Positions 35,401 through 47,400 of a stretch of 64,000 nucleotides of DNA are shown here, piece by piece; the first letter of the stretch is position 1; every line of letters starts with the position of its first letter. The position numbers and the translations under genes were made by a program. The notes under the pieces were generated by a model, which worked only from the letters and a program-made list of their open reading frames with translations, was not told the DNA's origin and searched no databases. Origin of the DNA: Myrica gale (lineage: Eukaryota; Streptophyta; Magnoliopsida; Fagales; Myricaceae). Location: positions 17,352,001-17,416,000 of the forward strand of contig OZ005601.1 of the NCBI GenBank assembly GCA_963930655.1, in the 5' to 3' direction.

Positions 35401-38400
35401 AAGTCTCAATTCACAAGGTCATAGGCATTCTGAGTATCCAGCTTACAAAGCAAACCAGGCACCCTAGATCTCAACCTAGAATCAATGCACTTATTTGCAA
35501 TCAACACCGATTCCAGAATTTGCCCGCCACCGACAAAGGCATTCTGAGAGGGCGAAATGATTTTATGCAACACCACCTTCAATTTGTTGGCCAACAACTT
35601 AGCCAAAATCTTATAGACCGCGTCCACTAAGTTGATAGGACAGAAATCCTTAAGCTCAACTGCGCCGAACTTCTTGGGAATGAGGACTATGAAGGAAGCA
35701 TTCATACTTTTGACAAATATCCCCCTTTGGGCAAACTCATTAAAGGAAGTCATAACATCCCTCTTGACCACCTCCAAGCAAGACTGGAAGAATGCTAAAG
35801 AGAAACCATCCGGGCCCGGAGCTTTATCCCCATTGAGGCAATGAACCACCGCAGTCACCTCGTCCTCCTCAAAAGGTCTCTCAAGCCAACTAGCTTCCTC
35901 CCCCGAGATAGAATCGAACTCTAAGCCCTCCAGAGATGGCCTCCAAGAGTGAGGTTCCTTGTACAAGGAACTGAAGAAGTTCACAATCTCATCGGACACC
36001 ACCATCGGGTCCTCCACCACAACCTCATCCACTTCCAAACAAGTAATGGAATTGTTCCTCCAATTCGAGTTGGCCATGCGATGGAAAAACTGAATACATC
36101 TGTCACCCTCCTTAAGCCACAAAGATCTCGACTTCTGTCTCCAACACACCTCCATATCGATCAGGCAATCCAACTCCCCCAACACGTGAATCCTCCTGGC
36201 TTTCCCCTCCTCCTCCAAGAGCCCCCCCTCCCGCCAATGAATCAAGCGAAGACAGCTCAGTCAGCAAAGAGGACTTCCTATAACTAAGATCCCCAAAAAC
36301 CTCCTGGTTCCACATTTTCAGATCTCTTTTCAAAGCCTTCAACTTAGCATCCAACACAAAACTGGGGGACCCAACAAAATCATACAAACCCCACCACTCC
36401 TCAACTAATTGGAGCGTGGAAAATATGTAGTGGAAGTAAAACAAGCCAACATGATGTCCTTATTGTGAATCTACCACTTATCCCAAAGCTTAAGCTGCTA
36501 GGAAGTAGTAGATTTTATTATTGCATTATATTCTATAACACTCCTATCATCTTCTTTTTATTTATTTGAAAACTGAAATAGTGAAGGCAAACAAAGGAAA
36601 AAAAATGTCTTTGAGACTTTAAAAAGTGAGAGAGATAAAGACAGATAGATTGAGACCACACATGAATGTTCCCAAAAATATATTTACCTCCAGTTGCAAA
36701 CGTCAATTGTTTAGATGAGAGAACAAACCTTTCCATTCCTTTTCTTTTTCTCCCTCCCGTGGCTACCACACAATTATCCAAAACTGAGAAAAGCTTAAAT
36801 TCACTACAACTATCGCGATATTTTCTCTTTTTTTTTCACTCTCAAGAAACATAACTTGCATACAAAACACCCTAGCTGAAAGGTTCTGAACACTTTAAAA
36901 TCAGGATAACCATAAAGAAAACTATGAGACCTCTCTTTATTAAAACCCACCATTCATACGTGCTGCCACAACCTGCTAAAAGCAGTCCACTAAAGCGATA
37001 AGACAAATGTCATACTACTTGTCTTACCTCGTTCCTACGAGAACACTTGAAAATAGGCGATCCAGGTTTAGCCATATAATCACCCTCTTGTCCACCAATA
37101 ACATAAAGCCGATCTTCAACCACAATAGAAGCCCTACATAATATGACAATAAAAGAGTGGAAAATGGGTAAGATTTGTATAATGATGTTCAATTCATTTA
37201 CAGCATCAGAAAATTCATTAATTTAAACTATGCAATGTGATTATATTTCCACTTGCCACTGTTTTCTATAATTTCCTTCTTTAGCAATGCATTTTTGTTT
37301 CAATTATTTTTAGCTGTGGCTAAAGTTATTGTCGCTCATGTCATATTAAAATTTATCTCTTAAGAAAGAAAATCCCACAATTGATTGAAAAGGTCATGAA
37401 GAATAAAATTTCACAATTATACAACCTTTACTGATTATTGCAGGAATAAACAAGCCTTTTAATTATTATGAGTAGACAATCAGCAATTAGTAGTAGAAGA
37501 GAACAAAACTCCATTGTATGAGTTTCATTGTATACTTGCAAGTAAAGTATGCCTTCAAATTCAAAGTGCGGAGAAAACTCTGAATATGGAATACAGAAAC
37601 CTAGTCCATCGTGGAAAACCAAACTCTATACCTCAGGAGAATTTTTATTGCGCATATCGTGTTCATAAACCCATCCATAATTCTCATGAGGTGTAAAGAA
37701 ACTCTGCAAATATTAGGTAATCATAGCAAAACTTGACATACAAGACAGACATCCGCAAACACATCCCCACGTGAATGTGTTACGATTTTCCAGATTTAAA
37801 TTCCACTTGCTACAAACCCTTTTTCCCCTTTCAAAAAGAGAGAAGGAAGTGGACAAAGGTACCTACTCTTTAATTTGGCCTGGACATAATAGCACCCCAT
37901 CCACTGGGGCACCTGTGATGGATGGGCCTAGACAAGGTTGCAACACGAAGGGGAATGGGGGAATAATCAGGTGCTCCCTCATATCACTCCTTTTTGACAA
38001 TAAATATATTAAAAACATAGCCACAAACCCTCTCTCGTATCTCTATCTGCTAACTCAAAGCCAAGAGGTCATAAAAGAGGAAAAAATAACCAAGTGAACC
38101 AAGTTCGCTTCAGCCAAAGGAAGACAATACTTTGACCTTATCTTAAATAGTGAAGTAACATCAATACAGGTATAGAAGTGCTCTAAAATACGGAAAACCA
38201 GAAGTTGTACTGACATAAATCAGACCCACTACCACAAAGTTCTGCAATCTCGTACCTGCCACCTTACCACACTAGGCAAATGGACCAAGAACTGACAAGT
38301 ATCTTGCCAAGCGATACACAAAATTTCACAACCTATCATAGAATGCTTTGTAAATTTTTTTTTGTAAGGCAATTTTATTGAAAGAAAAAAGAAAAGAAGG

Positions 38401-41400
38401 AACAGTACAAAAGACTATACTGAAACCACTAGACCAAGCAAGCTAGAAAACTAATGAAATTGAAAAACTCCGAAAAGGGAGACCCCAACATAGCATTCAC
38501 CTACAAGAATAAGGACTGCAAAAAATTGCCCCTCAGACCCTCCATGGACACAGCCACTCCCTCAAAACATCTCTCATTTCTCTCTCTCCATAAAGTCCAC
38601 CAAATACAAGTGGGGAATTTTAAATACGCCAAACCAAAGAACCTCTTAGCTGCCTTGTGTGGAAAGCTAAAGCAAGCAATTAAATCCAACAATACACATA
38701 GACTGAATTGTTAATAGGGATAAATACAAATTTCGTCCCTGCCCTTTTCATCAAATTAGTCCCTAAGGTTTTAAAATCATTCACCTTTGAAGGGTCGCAG
38801 AGGAACTAAAGTCTTGATGGATTTTAAACCCTAGGGACTAATTGATGAGTTTTTTTTACAAGTTTTCTTTTAATAAGGAAAGCTTTATTGAAAACACCGA
38901 AATAGGTAACAGAACAAAAAAACTATACTGAGAACCATACAAGCTACAAAACTCAAGAAATCAGGAAAATCCGAAAAATGAGAGCCCAAAACAGCATTTG
39001 CCCAAAGAAAAAGAGAACTCAACAACAACCCCCTCAGCCCGTCTAAAGACAAAATAGAGTTCTCAAAACATCTCTCATTATGCTCCCTCCAAATAACCTT
39101 ACCAAATACACAAAAGATCACTCCAAAAGCGAATTCTTTTTTTTTATAAGTAAGAAGGATTTTATTAAAGAGAAAGCGAGAAGAAGCGAAATCAGTATAA
39201 AGACTGTACTGAAGTCACTCAAAGCATACAAATAAAGAAACTAAGAAAATCAGCATAGTCCACAAAACGACCCCCCAACAAAGCATTAGCCCAAAAGAAA
39301 AGAGAAAGAAACACATTGCCACAACCCACTTCAAACCTGATAAATTGGCTAAAAGGATCCCACCTTTTACTAATGAACCTCCAAAGACCAACGCCATAAT
39401 TCCCTCTCCTCTGAGGGGTCCTCCACCCACTCAACTCACACCCAAACTTCTCCACAATGACATTCCACCACAAACTATTGTTTTCAAGAGCGAAGCGCCA
39501 CAACCACTTCACAAGCAAAGCCTTATTGAAAGGAATCAAGCACCTAATGCCCAACCCACCATGCCTAATAGGGCAGCAAACTCTCTCCCATTTAAGCAAG
39601 TGAAACTTGTGTCCAACAACATTGCTACCCCACAAGAAGTCTCTTTGTAACTTCTCCAATCTACAAGCCACAACTGAAGGAATGTGGAAAAGAGACAAAA
39701 AATAAGTAGAGATTAGTAAGAGTAAACTTGATCAATGTGACCCTACCACCTTTCGATAGATAACTTCGCTTCCACCCAGCCAACCGCTTCTCAATTCTCT
39801 CAATAATGCCATTCCAAATATGAATGCTTTTGAAACGCGCGCCCTACAACCCATGATATCAGCCAAGGCTTGGACATTACCCACTGCTCCAATTGGAACG
39901 ACCTCAGATTTCAAAAGATTAATCTTAAGGCCAGACACCGCCTCAAAGCAAAGCAAAAGACATCGACGATGGCAAAGCTGGCTCTCCACAGCCCCACACA
40001 TAATAAGGGTGGGTTTGTGTTGTAAAATTTTTGTGTTAAAATTTTTTGTATTGGTTTAGTGAAAAAGTGAAGAGAGGTAAGTTTTTATATTTTTTGTAGT
40101 GAAAAGTTATGATTTGATGGGGGAGAGAGATTATATTGTAATATTTTATTGTGAGAGTGTAAAATTTTTGATTGCAAACGGACCCTAAGTGTATCATCAG
40201 CAAAGAGCAAGTGAGACGTACACACCCCACCGCTACTAACAGTGAACCCCTCGATGGACCCCACCTCCACCAACTTATTCAGCATCCTACTCAATGTCTC
40301 CATGACAATAACAAACAAAAAAGGCGAAAAGGGGTCACCTTGGCTCAAACTCAGGTCTCCAGTCCCTTAATAAATTACCTACTCTACTACATTTAGCTCT
40401 ATCGTCGAGTCCCCGTACATTCCAACTAATGATTCTAGGCTTCATAATAACTTCAGTGAATCTCGCCCATCCTTCCTAGACTTCCTTGAAGCACAAGTCT
40501 TCCCCTCATAATTAACTATAGAGTTCAAACCTTGAAGCTCCCTAAGACCTCTACCCATTGATTTACAAGGATTTATAGACCCAATCTGAAATCTCTCCCT
40601 CTCCAAGGAAGCAAACAGTGACATCAACTGCTCCTCATGGCCATCACAAGAAACTCCAACAACTTGTCTAATGGATGAAACCATACTCAACACCCAACCC
40701 GAATTCTCATTCTCAGAAGAAACTGGTACTGGAACCGAAACCAAATCAGTCACACCCCTCTCCTTCCCAACAGAAACTCCCTCGAGACAACCAGAATCTC
40801 GACCCACAAGACACTTTTCCAACGAGCTCTCCCCAACTTCAAAATAGTCCCACCAGAAACAGGTGATGAACTCAAAATGGAATTCACCACCACCCTAGAA
40901 CCAAGTTGAGAAGACACCTGCTCAGCCAACACAAACTCACCCCCCCTCCATCCCTTCGCAAGCAACATGCCCAGCCTCGGGAGCCTGTCCATCCACAGCA
41001 TCAGAAGAGACCAACAGCCTGCTGCTGCCGACGCCGAAAGATTTTCTACGGGAGTAGACAACACCTACTGGGGGACGAATCAGCTGGGAGATTCCCTCCA
41101 GCTCCTGCAACTGATCACCAGAAGAGGGCTCCGGCACCAGCGAGCCAGTGGGCAGATCTCCGACAGACGCTGGTTGCTGCATCAATGGGTCTTGCGGAAG
41201 ACCCACGCACGTCGACTCCAACAGATGTGAAAGGGTCCCCAGTGAAGACCTTGGCCTGAACGGCCACGAGGAGGATAGCATGCGAGATGCGGCGCCAATG
41301 ACATCCATGGGCGCCTTTGACACCCCCACAGCGCGCGCGGCAGGAGCACCTGACACGCCCACAGCGCGCGCGGCCGAGGCACCACAAACAGGTCATGGCA

Positions 41401-44400
41401 TCAGCATGAGCGCGCGCAAGCAAGGCACACCAGCACCACTGACAAGCCATGGCAGCCCAGCAATGCCCACGCCCAGCAAGCAAGTCAGCCAGCCGCAGGC
41501 ATGCCACAACAAGCTCATGGCCACCACATGGCCTTGTCACGACTTAGCACCACAGCAGGGCCTTGGCCTCCAGCCAAGCCAAGCAGCAGGAGATGACCAA
41601 AAATGGCTACCCACAGCAGCCACCGCCGGCGGCGGAGCACCATCACCCTTAGCAGGGACCGGACGGGAAGTGACGAGCATGACCTTGGGAGTTGGAGGAG
41701 CACCACCACCCAAGGAGGAGCACGGCGGCGGCGCCACCATGTAGGGCGGCGGAAGGCGGAGAAATCTGCATCTTCAGAGATTGTCTTCAAGTATGGTATG
41801 GATTGAATAAATCCAATCTTCTAGAATTATGATGTTTCTAGAAGATTGTCTTTCCTTTTGAGTTTTGATGTTTTAGGAATGTATCATCAAATCTCTTTGA
41901 TTCTAATGGATGAAACCATACTCAACACCCAACCCGAATTCTCATTCTCAAAAGAAACTGGTACTGGAACCGAAACCAAATCAGTCACACCCCTCTCCTT
42001 CCCAACAGAAACTCCCTCGAGACAACCAGAATCTCGACCCACAAGACACTTTTCCAACGAGCTCTCCCCAACTTCAAAATAGTCCCACCAGAAACAGGTG
42101 ATGAACTCAAAATGGAATTCACCACCACCCTAGAACCAAGTTGAGAAGACACCTGCTCAGCCAACACAAACTCACCCCCCCTCCATCCCTTCGCAAGCAA
42201 CATGCCCAGCCTCGGGAGCCTGTCCATCCACAGCATCAGAAGAGACCAACAGCCTGCTGCTGCCGACGCCGAAAGATTTTCTACGGGAGTAGACAACACC
42301 TACTGGGGGACGAATCAGCTGGGCCATTATGATGTTTCTAGAAGATTGTCTTTCCTTTTGAGTTTTGATGTTTTAGGAATGTATCATCAAATCTCTTTGA
42401 TTCTAGGAATTGTTTCCTTAGAATCTTGAAGATTTGATTTAGATTGATTTGATTTGATTCGGTTAGGGTTTTGTAAGCTCCTGAGAAGGCCTATATAAGC
42501 ACTCCTAAGGAGCATTACAATTCATTCAGTCATAGAGTTGAGTAATGAGAGCTAGAGAGCTTTCTGAGAGTGGCCAGGCATAGGCACGTTTATGCCAGTA
42601 GACTTGGGGGGCTAATAACCTCTTGAGTTGGGCGTCCTTGGGCTAATAACCATTGTACGAGTGTTCTTGTGTTCTTGTGGTTCGAAGGACTAATAATCCT
42701 TAGACCACGTTCTTCGTAATAAGAGTGAGGTATTCTTCATTTGTTGTGTGTTTGATCCTAAATTCTACGCTCGTGTGTTACTAGAAACGGTTCGGAATGA
42801 TCGATTACCGTGTTGGAGCGGATCTCGTGGAGGAGTTGGTGATTTTGTGGAGTCCTTGATCGGGGACCCTAACAAGATGTCCACCAGCGGCATGCTCCGA
42901 CGCCGGCGAGCCAGAGGGGATGCCGCCGACCACCACAGATAGCTCCAGCGACACCTCTGCAGGAGCGTCGGGGCTGTTGGAGCAGACGCCCAGGCCTCTT
43001 TGAGCTCCTTCGATACCATCAACCTCCTCTGGACCGCCCACCTCGCCCCAAATCTCCCTCTCCAGATTTCGGGCCCCCACATGTCAGCCCACACTCACGC
43101 CTATAGAGAAAACCGTGACTCTGAGAAAGTCTCTTAGAGTGGGTCGGGTCTTGCTGGGCTTTTAAGGTGAATCCACATACGCTACATCTTAAAACGTTAA
43201 AGAGAAAGCCACCCTGGCACTGTTGACGTAAAAGCAAGGCAAGCCTGTCGACTTCCTTTCGTAGGCTCAGAACCTGTTTCCACAAATCAGCACAAGATAA
43301 AGACGACTCGCTCACCGACAAACCAGCGGGATACTTTCCATCCGCAGCTTTCTCCTTCCATCCACTCTTGGTCCTGGATTGATCGCTTTCTCTTTACTCC
43401 TAGTTGGGAGTCATTGTTTCCGGATGTTTGTCAGAAAATGATGTCTCGTCTGTTATCGGATCATTTTCCGATAAGCTTGGAGAGTGGCGTTGTGGGCAGC
43501 GGTAAGCGGCCTTTTAGGTTTGAAAATATATGGCTCAAGGCGGATGGGTTTGTTGATATGGTGAGGTTGTGGTGGAGGTCTTATGTATTTTTTAGTTCGC
43601 CTAGTTTCGTGCTTGATTCGAAATTAAAGGCTCTTAAGAGAGATCTCATTGTTTGGAATCGTGAGGTGTTCGGGAATGTTGCCTTTAAGAAGTCTTCGCT
43701 GTTACATGAGCTCTCTTCTCTTGATGCTCGGGAAGAAAGTGGGCTTTTTGTCGAGGGGGGCAGAGCAAGGAAGTTAGAAGTTTCTGGGGAGTTAGAGTTC
43801 TTGATTGATACGGAGGAGACTAGTTGGAGACAAAAATCTAGAGCTCTTTGGCTCAAAGATGGTGATAGGTGCACCAAGTTTTTTCACCGAGTGGCCAACT
43901 CCAATCGAAAAGTTAACTCTATTTCTTCGTTGGTGGTTGATGGGGAACTTGTGGAGGATACCAAGCGTATTTCTGATGAGATTGTTAGCTTCTATGACTC
44001 TTTGTATCAGGAACCTCTTTCGTGGAGACCTTTGTTGGATGACTTGGGGTTTGATTCGATCTGGGGAGGAGGCTGATCGGCTCGAAAGTTCCTTTGATGA
44101 AGATGAGGTGACCGGTGTTGTGCGGTGTCTTAATGGGGATAAAGCCCCCGGTCCGGATGGTTTCTCCTTAGCTTTCTTTCAATCCTGTTTGAATGTTGTC
44201 AAAGGTGATGTAATTTCTATGTTTAATGAGTTTGCTCAGGACGGGAAATTTGTCAGGAGTCTCAATGTCACATTCATTGTTTTGATCCCGAAGAAGCATG
44301 GGGCCGTGGAGCTCAAGGACTTTCGTGCTATTAGCCTTGTGGGAGGGGTCTACAAAATCTTGGCAAAAGTTTTGGCTAATAGGCTTAAGCTGGGTTTAGG

Positions 44401-47400
44401 CTCTATTATCTCGCCCTCTCAGAGTGCTTTTGTGAGGGGAAGACAGATTTTGGATTCAGTTCTGATTGCGAGCGAGTGCATTGACTCTAGGCTGCACTCT
44501 AATCTGTCTGGAATGCTCTGCAAGCTCGATATCCATAAGGCTTACGACCACGTCAATTGGAGCTTCCTCCTTTATTTGTTGCGGAGGTGTGGGTTTGGCG
44601 TTAAATGGTGTAGATGGATGGAGTTCTACATTTCTTCTCCCAGATATTCAGTAATGGTGAATGGATCTCCTAAGGGCTTTTTAGTGGATCCCACGATTTG
44701 GGCCAAGGCGACCCCCTCTCGCCCTTTTTATTTGTTATTGTCATGGAAGCTCTGAGTCGAATGCTGACTAGGTTGGTGGTGGTGGGATCCATTGAGGGGT
44801 TCTCAGTTGGCAGAGGTAGGGTGAGCATCTCTCATTTGTTGTTCGCTTATGACACTCTTATTTTGTGTGGGGCTGAGGATAGCCAGCTCCGCAACCTTCG
44901 TTGTCTTTTGCTTTGTTTTGAAGCGGTATCTAGCCTAAAGATTAATCTTTTGAAATCTAAGGTCATTCCCATTGGAAAGGTGGGAAATGTCCACATCTTG
45001 GCTGATATTTTGGGTTGTAGGGTTGCTTCTCTACCTATCACTTATCTTGGTCTCCCCTTGGGGGCTCGCTTCAAAAGCATTACTATTTGGAATGACATCA
45101 TTGAGAGAATGGAGAAGAGATTAGCTGGATGGAAACAGAGCTATCTTTCGAAAGGTGGTAAAGTCATTTTGATCAAGTCCACTTTTGCAAATCTCCCGAC
45201 TTATTTCTTGTCTCTTCTCCTCATTCCTTCAGTCGTGGCTTGTAGATTGGAGAAGTTACAAAGGGACTTCTTGTGGGGCACCACTGAGACTATGCATAAG
45301 TTTCACTTGCTTAATTGGGAAACAGTGTGCTGCCCCATTAAGCAAGGGGGGTTGGGTATTAGGCGCTTAATCACTTTCAACAAGGCTTTGCTTGGAAAGT
45401 GATTGTGGCGCTTTGCTTTCGAACGTAACAGTTTGTGGTGGAATGTTATAATGGAGAAGTTTGGGAGTGAGTTGGGTGGGTGGAGCACCCTTCAGAGGAG
45501 AGGAAATTATGGTGTTGGTCTTTGGAGGTTTATTAGCAAAGGGTAGGATCCTTTTAGCCAATTCATAAGGTTTGAGGCTGGTTGTGGCAATAGAGTTCGC
45601 TTTTGGAGTGACCTCTGGTGTAGGGAGAGACCCTTGAGGCTTGCCTTCCCGTCCCTCTTCTCCATTGCTCGTAATAAGGATGCTTGGGTGGCGGATTATT
45701 GGGAGGGGAATTCTGGTTTAGGTGCTTGGAATGTTCTGTTTTTTACGGCTGCGAATGGTTGGGAAGTTGAGGTTTTTTCGACTTTCTATTCTCTCCTTTA
45801 TTCCAAGCCTTTAAGGAGTGGGGCTGAAGATAAGATATGCTCGATGGGCACCACGAACGGCATTTTCTCGGTGAAATCGATGTATGGGCTTCTTTCTTGT
45901 AGCCCTGTCATGTCTTTTCCATGGAGGCAGATTTGGAGGTCCCTTGTACCTATGAGAGTTTCCTTTTTTGTGTGGGCAGTGCATGAGCGAACCAAAGATA
46001 ATTTGAGGAAACGAGGTCTTTGTCTACTCGATTGGTGCTATCTTTGTAGGTGCAAAGGGGAATCGATGGATCATATCCTTCTTCATTGAGCTGTCGCAAG
46101 GGATTTATGGTCTCATGTGCTAAGCATTTTGAACTATTGTTGGGTTATGCCCTCTAAGGTGATTGAGATGTATTGTTGGAAGCGGAAGTTCAACAACCCT
46201 CTTGCCTCGAGGGTGTGGAAGATGATTCATTTGTGTGTTTGGTGGGTTATTTGGAGGGAGAGGAACGGGAGGTGCTTCGAGAACTCTTCTGTCTTCTGAG
46301 GGGTTGACGGGTTTGTTGTTGAATTCCCTTTTTCTTTAGGCCTCTGCTGTTTTGGGTTCTCCTTTTTCCGATTTTGTTGATTTTCTTAGCTTTGTAGTTT
46401 GTTTGGAATAGGTTTTCAGTATAGCTCTTTGTACTGTTACCCCTTTTTATAGTTTCTTCAATAAAAAAAAACCCCAAGAACCTCCAAAGAAACCTTCGGG
46501 AGATCCATTCACCAAAATTGAATACCTAGCAGAAGAGATACAAAACTTCATCCATCTACATCATTTAACTCCAAAGCCACACCTCCTCAACATGTAAAGA
46601 AGAAATCTCCAGTTGACGTGATCATAAGCCTTATGAATATCAAGTTTGCAAAGCATTCCAGGCAAATTGGAGCGCAACCAAGAATCAATGCGTGTAGCAA
46701 TCAGGACAGAATCCAAAATCTGCCTACCCCTCACGAATGCACCCTGGGTAGGAGAAATAATTTTACCCAAAACCGACTTCAGCCTATTGGCCAAAACTTT
46801 CGCCAAAATTTTGTAGACCCCTCCCACAAGGCTAATGGAAAGAAAGTCCTTAAGCTCCACAGCCCCATGCTTTTTCGGAATTAAGACAATGAACGTGGCA
46901 TTGAGACTTTTGACAAATTTCCCAACCTGGGCAAACTCATTGAACATGGAAATGACATCATCCTGGATAACATCCCAAATGACTGATAGAAGACTACGGA
47001 GACGCTGTCCAGACCGGGGGCTTTATTGAGACTCCTCACAACACCGGTCACCTCATCTACATCAAAGGGTCTTTCAAGACATTCAGCCTCCTCCCCAGAA
47101 ATCGAATCAAAGTCCAAGTCATCCAACAAGGGTCTCCAAGAGCTATAAAAACAAAGTCTCATCAGTAATATGTTCAGGATCCTGCACAAGATCTCCGTCA
47201 ACCTCCAACGAAGAAATAGTAACATTTCTATTGGAATTAGTCACCCTGTGAAAAAACTCGGCACATCGATCACCCTCTTTGAGCGAAAGAGCTCTAAATT
47301 TCTGCGTCCAACTAGTCTCCTCCATATCAATCAAGAGCTCTAACTCTCCTGAGACGTCCAACTTCCTAGCTTTACCAACCTCGTCAATCATCTCACCCTC

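Larger units (their letters stand above)
30872..36394 (-). mobile_element. 5'-truncated LINE (RT to tail), split by an hAT
   Basis: The 16-bp duplication CACTCCTCAACTAATT flanks the element (30856-30871 and 36395-36410). On the minus strand it begins within ORF2 upstream of RT ([26 protein letters not shown], about 36360), continues through RT with [59 protein letters not shown] and the catalytic LLFADDT (about 35100), and ends after a zf-RVT region ([18 protein letters not shown]) and tail, without RNase H. An hAT with its own TSD (32247-34836) interrupts it. Without the hAT it is about 2.9 kb. One frame break lies near 35400; most of RT is still open. Confidence 0.92.
40346..43345 (-). mobile_element. 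Inverted 5' segment of a twin-primed LINE
   Basis: On the minus strand it starts inside ORF1 ([20 protein letters not shown], near 43320), runs through ORF1, reaches the ORF2 start [20 protein letters not shown] (40443) and stops at NLLRDWRPE (about 40350), where the older LINE resumes. A plus-strand LINE beginning at the endonuclease C-terminus starts right beside its other end and runs to a poly(A). This inverted-5'/forward-3' layout is the product of twin priming. An LTR (41782-42874) is inserted in it. Confidence 0.8.

Noticed and set aside
41148-41744. 198-residue Ala/Pro/Gly-rich ORF and its overlapping antisense ORFs
   Set aside because: GC-rich low-complexity part of an inverted LINE ORF1; open frames in many phases at once, no domain.
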